Below, in pieces: positions 58,463 to 64,000 of a stretch of 64,000 nt of DNA. Every line of letters starts with the position of its first letter. Positions within the stretch are counted from its first letter, which is position 1. This DNA is from UBA8828 sp964510855 (GTDB lineage Bacteria; Verrucomicrobiota; Verrucomicrobiia; Opitutales; UBA953). Below the pieces are notes generated by a model, which saw only the letters and a list, made by a program, of their open reading frames with translations, did not search any database and was not told the origin of the DNA. The stretch spans positions 1 through 64,000 of the forward strand of contig CAZEDB010000002.1 in assembly GCA_964510855.1 (NCBI GenBank), in the 5' to 3' direction. Position numbers and translations under genes: made by a program.

Positions 58463-60988
58463 ATGGCGAGCGACACCCCCATGCAGCGTCAATACCGGGA
58501 GTTCCGTGAGAAGCTCTCGGCCGATACGGTTTTGCTCTTTAGACTGGGTGACTTTTACGAACTTTTCGGGTCAGATGCCGAAACCGCCTCTAAGATTCTC
58601 GGTATTACCCTGACAAAACGTCAGGACCAGCCCATGGCAGGCATTCCTCATCACGCTGCCCCTGGGTACGTACACAAACTTCTCGCTGCAGGATATAAGG
58701 TTGCCCTCTGTGACCAAGTAGAAGCCGCGGTGCCAGGCAAATTAGTCCGCCGAGCTTTATCGCGAATTCTAACTCCAGGTACGGCACTAGAGGATTCACA
58801 ACTCGATTCGCGTCGCGGGAATTACCTACTAAGCCTTTCTCACGATCGCGCGGGTTGGCATGCGGCATGGTTGGATGTCTCGACCGCAGACTTTCGTATC
58901 GCCACTGAACCTGTTTTAGCTCGGCTCCTCCCAGCTCTACACGCGCTTGCACCTGCAGAAATTTTACTGGCTGAAGGCTTTGAACCTCCTGCTGAAGTTT
59001 TAGCACTCACGACTACGGGTCGAATTTCTCGTACCCCCGGATGGAATTTTGACGGAGCAGCAGGCGGGCGGTTGGTATGTGAAACTTTAGGTGTCCACAG
59101 CCTGGCTGGTTTTGGTATCGCCGACCAGCACCCTGCCATAGGCACAGCAGGCGCGGTCTTGGCTTACGTGACCGACTCCCTTTGTGACCGTCCGAGAAAT
59201 TTACGTCGTCTCACGGAGGTTCGACTCGGACAGTCGGTACTCCTCGACCCCGCTTCCTCAAGGAATCTAGAACTCTTTACTACCCAGTCCGGTCAGCGCG
59301 AGGGTAGTTTACTTGAGACTATAGACCGCACCCGTTCACCCGCAGGCGCTCGCTTGCTCGTACGCTGGCTGGCTGAACCTACCACCGACTTAGTCGTCAT
59401 TGCGGAACGTTCCGCAGCCGTTGATGCGCTCGTACGTCATCCTGGTTCGGCCGCAAGACTCGCTGCCTTGCTTGAAAGCACCCGGGATCTCCCTCGTATC
59501 CTTGGCCGTTTACAAAATCGCTTACGCAATCCAAGAGAACTCGGGGGGATCCGTGATACCCTGGTTGCCTTGCCTGCGATTCGCGAAGAGTTACTTGCCC
59601 TTCCTGGTGGTGCTCTCGCTACCTTGGCCGAGCGCATTGAATTGCAACCTGAGTTGACGCAACAACTTCAAGCTGCCTTAGCCGAAGAACTCCCCGCAGA
59701 CCTCAACGAAGGCGGGATGATTAAACCTGGCTATGACGGCGAGTTAGACCGTCTGCGTGGACTTGCTTCCAACTCTAAAGCGTGGATGGCCGAATTTGAG
59801 CGCACCGAGCAGGAGCGGACAGGTATTAAATCACTGAAGGTTCGGTTCAGTGGAGCGCACGGTTACGCCATCGAAATTACCAAATCGAATCTCCACTTAG
59901 TGCCTCCTGACTACCTAAGAAAACAAACCATGGTCGGGGCTGAGCGTTTTGTTACCGAGGCTTTAACCAGTAAAGAGCGCGAAGTTTTACGAGCCGATGA
60001 GCAAGCCTTGGCCCGAGAACTTGAACTCTTCCAAGATCGAGTTGCTGCGGTATTAGCTCTTAGTGATCGGCTTCAGTCTACCGCTAGTGCCTTGGCCGAA
60101 GCGGATGTCCTAAGGGGATGGGCAGACTTGGCCCGGGAGTCTGACTGGCATCGACCCATCGTAGACGATTCCGATCTACTTGAAATCGAGGAAGGTCGTC
60201 ACCCGGTGGTTGAGCGCATGCTAAGCCATCGCCCTGGTGCGGCAGCGTTTGTTCCTAACGACACCCGGCTAGCCTCTTCGGGCGAACAAGTCGCGTTAAT
60301 TACTGGCCCCAATATGGCAGGTAAGTCGACTTACATTCGTCAAGTTGCCTTGATGGTGCTTCTGGCGCAAGTCGGCTGCTTTATACCCGCCCGTCGCATG
60401 CGCGTGGGTTGGGTTGACCGTATTTTTTGTCGCGTCGGCGCCAGTGATGAACTCGCCCGAGGTCATTCCACCTTCATGGTCGAGATGAGCGAAACCGCTA
60501 ACATTCTTAATAATGCGAGCACGCGCTCATTGGTGGTGCTCGATGAGATTGGTCGGGGTACGAGTACGTATGATGGTATCTCGATTGCCTGGGCTGTGGC
60601 CGAACATCTGCACGGCAAAGGCTCTGCGGGTCCACGCACGCTCTTTGCCACTCACTATCATGAGCTGACGCGCTTGGCGACCACGCTTCCTCGATTGCGT
60701 AATTGGACCGTGGCTATACGAGAATGGCAGGATGAAATTGTCTTCGTTCGCCGGGTAATACCAGGTGCCGCCGATCGCTCGTATGGCATACAAGTCGCCC
60801 GACTTGCAGGTATGCCCACGGAAGTTGTATCCCGCGCCCGAGAAATTTTAGCTAAAATGGAACAAGGCGGTGACCTGCCTGCGCCAGCGACTGCAGCTGA
60901 ATCCTTACCTAAGCCGGCTGCACGTAAGCGCTCACAACCTAATACCAGTGAGAAGCCAAGTGGGAGCGGACAGGCGGAGTTATTCTAA
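58463..60988 (+). CDS. mutS: DNA mismatch repair protein MutS
   Basis: MutS recognises mismatches and starts repair. About 841 aa, typical. The mismatch-recognition motif GDFYELF sits near residue 30, the clamp and lever domains follow, and the ATPase has Walker A GPNMAGKSTY near residue 614, with the downstream FMVEMSETANIL and DEIGRGTSTYDG blocks. The ATG at 58463 (MASDTPMQRQY) is closest to the family start; the frame is open from 58373. The C-terminal region is Ala/Lys-rich. It converges with the lipoate ligase-like gene with 3 nt between the stops. Confidence 0.96.
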   Translation: MASDTPMQRQYREFREKLSADTVLLFRLGDFYELFGSDAETASKILGITLTKRQDQPMAGIPHHAAPGYVHKLLAAGYKVALCDQVEAAVPGKLVRRALSRILTPGTALEDSQLDSRRGNYLLSLSHDRAGWHAAWLDVSTADFRIATEPVLARLLPALHALAPAEILLAEGFEPPAEVLALTTTGRISRTPGWNFDGAAGGRLVCETLGVHSLAGFGIADQHPAIGTAGAVLAYVTDSLCDRPRNLRRLTEVRLGQSVLLDPASSRNLELFTTQSGQREGSLLETIDRTRSPAGARLLVRWLAEPTTDLVVIAERSAAVDALVRHPGSAARLAALLESTRDLPRILGRLQNRLRNPRELGGIRDTLVALPAIREELLALPGGALATLAERIELQPELTQQLQAALAEELPADLNEGGMIKPGYDGELDRLRGLASNSKAWMAEFERTEQERTGIKSLKVRFSGAHGYAIEITKSNLHLVPPDYLRKQTMVGAERFVTEALTSKEREVLRADEQALARELELFQDRVAAVLALSDRLQSTASALAEADVLRGWADLARESDWHRPIVDDSDLLEIEEGRHPVVERMLSHRPGAAAFVPNDTRLASSGEQVALITGPNMAGKSTYIRQVALMVLLAQVGCFIPARRMRVGWVDRIFCRVGASDELARGHSTFMVEMSETANILNNASTRSLVVLDEIGRGTSTYDGISIAWAVAEHLHGKGSAGPRTLFATHYHELTRLATTLPRLRNWTVAIREWQDEIVFVRRVIPGAADRSYGIQVARLAGMPTEVVSRAREILAKMEQGGDLPAPATAAESLPKPAARKRSQPNTSEKPSGSGQAELF

Positions 60989-60991
60989 AAA

Positions 60992-61687
60992 TTAAATTCG
61001 CTGATTCCAAGCCTCGGAGGCAAATCGATGCAACGTCTCTGCGGCCACGGCTGCGGGATATTGTGGCGTCTCGGTCTTGGTAAGCGGACTCCTGAGGGTG
61101 TCCGCAAGGTTGCTAGCAAAGTCGGTCTCAAGCTTTGTCCAATTACATTCCGGTAAAACCGTACGGTCAACGTACCCTTGTAGGAGGAGTCCTTGCCGGG
61201 TGCGTTTTTGCGCTGCACCTGCAACTTTGCGACCGTCATCACGGCGGACTAAGTCATAAGGCTCTGAGCGTTGCGCACAAACTTCCGGCGCACGGTAGGC
61301 TCGCGGTCCTTGAGGAGCTGCCACTCCGACCACGGGCTGCCCGAGGCCGGTAAGGGCACGTTCCAGTGCGGCTAAGACTTGACCATAACTGGCCAAAGCT
61401 TCGAGCGCGACTAAGGGATGATGAATCGGAACTACCAAGGCAAAGGTCCAATCTTCTAAATGGGAAACGAGACCGCCGCCGGTTGGACGGCGAATTAAGG
61501 TGCAGGAGTTAGGGGTGGCGGCACGCCATTCCGTCCAACGCTGGGAAACCCCGAAGGTGTAAGCGGGTTGATTCCAACCATAGGTTCGGAAACGTACCGC
61601 ATCTGGGCGCGGATACGCTTCGAGTAGCAGGAGATCCTGCGCCATATTTTCGGCTGCGCCGCCGAGGCATCTTGGCAAGATTTCCAT
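60992..61687 (-). CDS. Lipoate-protein ligase A family protein
   Basis: The 231 aa protein has the biotin/lipoate A-B ligase fold: the RRPTGGGLVSH lipoate-binding block near residue 67, a DWTFALVVP strand, and GRKVAGAAQKRTRQGLLLQG with the catalytic Lys. This is the short form without the accessory C-terminal domain of E. coli LplA, so it may be an octanoyl- or lipoyl-transferase-like member. The ATG at 61687 (MEILPRC) is preferred over 61750 because the longer form would lie inside the upstream gene. That gene's stop is 3 nt away. Confidence 0.85.
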   Translation of the reverse strand: MEILPRCLGGAAENMAQDLLLLEAYPRPDAVRFRTYGWNQPAYTFGVSQRWTEWRAATPNSCTLIRRPTGGGLVSHLEDWTFALVVPIHHPLVALEALASYGQVLAALERALTGLGQPVVGVAAPQGPRAYRAPEVCAQRSEPYDLVRRDDGRKVAGAAQKRTRQGLLLQGYVDRTVLPECNWTKLETDFASNLADTLRSPLTKTETPQYPAAVAAETLHRFASEAWNQRI

Positions 61688-61689
61688 AT

Positions 61690-62655
61690 TTAGAAATCTA
61701 ATCCCTGAGTCAGACGGCGAACAACCTCGCGACCCGTTTGCTCGCGCCACCAGGTTTCAGAACCGACCGGAACCTCTAACTCCGCAATGATTTCATCCAC
61801 GGTTTGGGGGCGGGTACGTAGCTTTCCAACTAACGGATGTAACTCAACGCTGAGGTCCCGGGGGCGGCGAGGCAGATTAGGAACATCTTGGTAAGAAATG
61901 CTTCGTATCGTAAGTTCGGGATTAAGTCCGAAGTGGGTCGCAATGCGGCGTCCGAGTTCGAACCGACTCAAAGCATCGAGTCCTCCCCAATGAAAAAGTC
62001 CTGAGAGGGTAGAGCGTTCGGCTAACTCAATGCAGACATCAGCAAGATTCGTCACTGATACGGGCTGTCGAATTTCCTCTTGGAAAAGACCCGTTACCTT
62101 ACCTTGTCGCCAATCTATGAAGAAGCGCTCATGAGGCGTGCGATTTCCTGCCGGTGTATTCCCCATCACGGGCGTTGAACGTAAAACACAGGCGCCATGA
62201 CCAGCTGCCGCCAAAACCGCTTTTTCGCCCTCGAGTTTAGTGAGAGCATACGTGTTTAGGGGTCCGGGGGTATCGGTAGAACGGTAGGAGCCTTTCTCGC
62301 CATCAAAGACCATGTCGGTTGAAATATGAATCAACCGTGCCCCTAGGTGGTTTGTAATCTGGGCGAGTCGATGGGGTAGGGCAGTATTGAGTTGTCGCGC
62401 CAGCTCAGGTTGATGTTCACAAGTCGACACATCGGAAAGGGCCGCAGCATTAACAACCGCATCTGGGAAGCTATCGAGCAACAGGCGTTCAAGACCTTCG
62501 AGTTGGGTGAGATCGATTTGAGTCCGACTGGCGAGATTAAGGTCGGTTGGTAAACGACTCCCCCCTAAGGCGGTTACTTCGTGACCGCGTCTTAGAGCGG
62601 CACGCACCACCTCACGGCCGACGAGGCCTGAGGCGCCGAGGACAATGAGTCGCAT
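61690..62655 (-). CDS. RmlD-type dTDP-4-dehydrorhamnose reductase-like protein
   Basis: The 321 aa extended short-chain dehydrogenase has a Rossmann motif GASGLVGREV at residues 8-17, NAAALSDVSTCE, the ISTDMVFDGE block and the active-site YALTKLEGE (YxxxK). The RmlD family catalyses the last step of dTDP-rhamnose synthesis, but stand-alone copies may act on other sugars, and it resembles methionine adenosyltransferase regulatory subunit-like proteins too. No rmlABC genes are present. It is first on the minus-strand pair with the lipoate ligase-like gene and divergent from hisC. Confidence 0.82.
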   Translation of the reverse strand: MRLIVLGASGLVGREVVRAALRRGHEVTALGGSRLPTDLNLASRTQIDLTQLEGLERLLLDSFPDAVVNAAALSDVSTCEHQPELARQLNTALPHRLAQITNHLGARLIHISTDMVFDGEKGSYRSTDTPGPLNTYALTKLEGEKAVLAAAGHGACVLRSTPVMGNTPAGNRTPHERFFIDWRQGKVTGLFQEEIRQPVSVTNLADVCIELAERSTLSGLFHWGGLDALSRFELGRRIATHFGLNPELTIRSISYQDVPNLPRRPRDLSVELHPLVGKLRTRPQTVDEIIAELEVPVGSETWWREQTGREVVRRLTQGLDF

Positions 62656-62716
62656 CTGACCACCGTGGCAGGTTCTCGTTTGCCAGCAAGCCCGCTTCCG
62701 TTCAACTAAGTCTTAG

Positions 62717-63802
62717 ATGGCTTTCTCGTATACTGAACTGGCTAACCGTCCTGTCCTTACCCAGCCCACCTATGAAGCAGGTAGGCCTATCGAAGTTGTC
62801 GCCCGCGATCTCGGCCTCGACCCCACAGGTATTATCAAACTGGCGTCCAATGAAAACCCTCTTGGTCCTTCACCCCTAGGTCTGGCTGCCGCCCAACGAG
62901 CCTTAACCTCTGCCCACCTTTACCCTGATGCTGGCTGCACCTTCCTGCGTGAACGCCTCGCACGCGAATGGGAACTTAAACCAGAAAACTTCGTGGTCGG
63001 TAATGGCTCGAATGAAGTTATGATTCTTTTGGCCCAAGCCTTCTTGCGTGCGGGTGACGAAGTCGTGTTTGGATCGCAGGCCTTCGTGGTCTATAAACTC
63101 GCCACCTTGTTGATGGGCGCGACGCCCGTTGAGGTTCCCATGCCCGGCTTCCGGCACGACTTGAAAGCGATGCGGGCCGCTATTACCGACCGCACACGTC
63201 TCGTTTTTCTAGCGAGTCCCAATAACCCCACGGGTGGAAGTGATGAGCCGCAAGCGATTCTTGATTTCGCCCGCTCCCTGCCCGAGCAGGTAATTTTCTG
63301 TCTCGATGAAGCCTATGCTGAGTACCTCGAAGCACGCGCAGACTTAAGACCTCTCCTGCGCGAAGGTCGCAAAGTTGTCATCACGCGTACCTTCTCTAAG
63401 ATCTTCGGGCTCGCAGGTCTACGGGTGGGCTACCTTACAGGTTCTTCCGAAGTCTGTGGTTTACTTAATCGGGTGCGTCAGCCCTTCAATGTGAACCTTC
63501 CTGGCTTGGCTGCTGCCCAGGCGGCACTCGATGACCAGGAATTCATTGCTCGCTCACGTGCCACCAATACTTCGGGCATCAAGCAATTGTCAGCCGAGTT
63601 TACGCGCCGAGGCATTGAATTCATCCCAGGAGAAGCCAACTTCTTGGCCGCGAAATTCAATAACGCAGCAGGTCTCTTTGATCGTCTCCTCCATCAGGGC
63701 ATCATTGTCCGCCCTCTTAAAGGTTACGGTATGCCCGATTGGCTGCGCATAACCGTCGGGACTGAGGCGCAGAATGCGCGTTTCCTTAAAGCGCTCGATT
63801 AA
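62717..63802 (+). CDS. hisC: Histidinol-phosphate aminotransferase
   Basis: HisC is a PLP-dependent class I/II aminotransferase that makes histidinol phosphate. The 361 aa protein has KLASNENPLGPSPLG at the N-terminus, FLASPNNPTGG for cofactor binding, CLDEAYAEY, and RTFSKIFGLAGLRVGY with the Schiff-base Lys. No other his genes are adjacent. The 3' end overlaps by 17 nt with the converging hydrolase gene. The enzyme may also use aromatic 2-oxo acids, as related proteins do. Confidence 0.93.
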   Translation: MAFSYTELANRPVLTQPTYEAGRPIEVVARDLGLDPTGIIKLASNENPLGPSPLGLAAAQRALTSAHLYPDAGCTFLRERLAREWELKPENFVVGNGSNEVMILLAQAFLRAGDEVVFGSQAFVVYKLATLLMGATPVEVPMPGFRHDLKAMRAAITDRTRLVFLASPNNPTGGSDEPQAILDFARSLPEQVIFCLDEAYAEYLEARADLRPLLREGRKVVITRTFSKIFGLAGLRVGYLTGSSEVCGLLNRVRQPFNVNLPGLAAAQAALDDQEFIARSRATNTSGIKQLSAEFTRRGIEFIPGEANFLAAKFNNAAGLFDRLLHQGIIVRPLKGYGMPDWLRITVGTEAQNARFLKALD

Positions 63803-64000
63803 GAATAATGGCGCGCAAGGCCTCGGGTTGTTCGAGGTGTAAGGCATGTCCTGCGCCGGGAATAATGTGTAGGCGGGCGTGGGGCAGACGTAGCGCCATT
63901 TGCTGAGCATGGGCGACGTAGCGCGGATCACGTTCGCCGACCACCAGATCTACTTGGTCGCCTAAACTCGCGAGATGATCCCAGGTTGAATCGATAGAAC
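63786..64000 (-). CDS. Alpha/beta hydrolase, C-terminal part (MenH-like)
   Basis: About 71 codons are visible; the N-terminus is beyond the right edge. The fragment has the catalytic Asp in VGERDPRYV and the catalytic His in IIPGAGHALHLEQPEALR, the usual end of an alpha/beta hydrolase fold. This looks like MenH or a close relative of the same fold. MenB elsewhere in the window makes a menaquinone role plausible but cannot prove it. The stop is at 63786 and overlaps the converging hisC by 17 nt. Confidence 0.7.
   Translation of the reverse strand, partial: SIDSTWDHLASLGDQVDLVVGERDPRYVAHAQQMALRLPHARLHIIPGAGHALHLEQPEALRAIILNRAL

Noticed and set aside
1..64000. Defence systems, prophage, transposons, CRISPR arrays
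   Set aside because: I found no recombinase, transposase, phage structural gene, Cas gene or direct-repeat array; the only nuclease-like protein is the GxxExxY-like one, which stands without a toxin or methylase partner.

Overview
The window is a gene-dense stretch of a bacterial chromosome. I counted 62 coding regions, two of them cut by the window ends, plus one riboswitch, a likely replication-origin region and several terminators. There are no insertion sequences, prophage genes, CRISPR arrays, rRNA genes or tRNA genes that I could recognise. The best guess for the host is a Gram-negative member of Verrucomicrobiota, near Opitutae. This is inferred from an exosortase gene, a fused CcsB-CcsA cytochrome c maturation protein, menaquinone genes, a DnaG primase with a degenerate zinc site, and a threonyl-tRNA synthetase without a TGS domain that carries a Cys-containing insertion. 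The taxonomy is inferred, not measured.

Layout. 1-5.7 kb: assimilatory sulfate reduction (cysI-cysH-cysD-cysN, minus strand), with a divergent siroheme methyltransferase and a CbiX-type chelatase. 5.9-13.9 kb: a secreted thioredoxin-fold protein, then a long minus-strand run menB-mnmM-SDR39U1-LysM lipoprotein-recF-secG-LolA-like-nif3-gluQ. 14-20.6 kb: ispD, pyrF, yhcH, a NusG/RfaH-like factor, fused ccsBA and a lipoprotein. 20.8-27.7 kb: cysS-dnaG-rpoD-lipoprotein-ychF, a macromolecular synthesis cluster. 28-39.5 kb, mainly plus strand: thrS, a redoxin, cysE with a translationally coupled GAF histidine kinase, dedA, glnD, msrA-rarA-dus. 39.46-39.79 kb: candidate oriC with DnaA boxes, followed by dnaA.

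41-49.3 kb: a GH2 beta-mannosidase-like protein coupled to cutC; thiC behind a TPP riboswitch and coupled to an unknown methyltransferase; two small secreted helical proteins; ksgA and trpC. 50-52.8 kb: mazG-ygjP-nudix-DUF374. 52.9-58.4 kb: a TorF-like porin, a GxxExxY-like protein, then an oppD-oppF-exosortase-glgA run. 58.5-64 kb: mutS, a lipoate ligase-like protein, a RmlD-like reductase, hisC and the C-terminus of an alpha/beta hydrolase.

Working together: the sulfur genes activate sulfate and reduce it to sulfide, the tetrapyrrole genes supply most of the siroheme needed by sulfite reductase, and CysE makes the acceptor for sulfide. The genes are packed very tightly: ten junctions use a 4-nt NTGA overlap and six use a TAATG stop/start overlap.

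I did not find a convincing complete new system. The most interesting leads are the zinc-ligand-depleted DnaG, the riboswitch-controlled methyltransferase coupled to thiC, the exosortase inside an OppDF/GlgA operon, the NusG paralog, the cys/cobA inverted repeat and the nested inverted repeats upstream of the porin gene.
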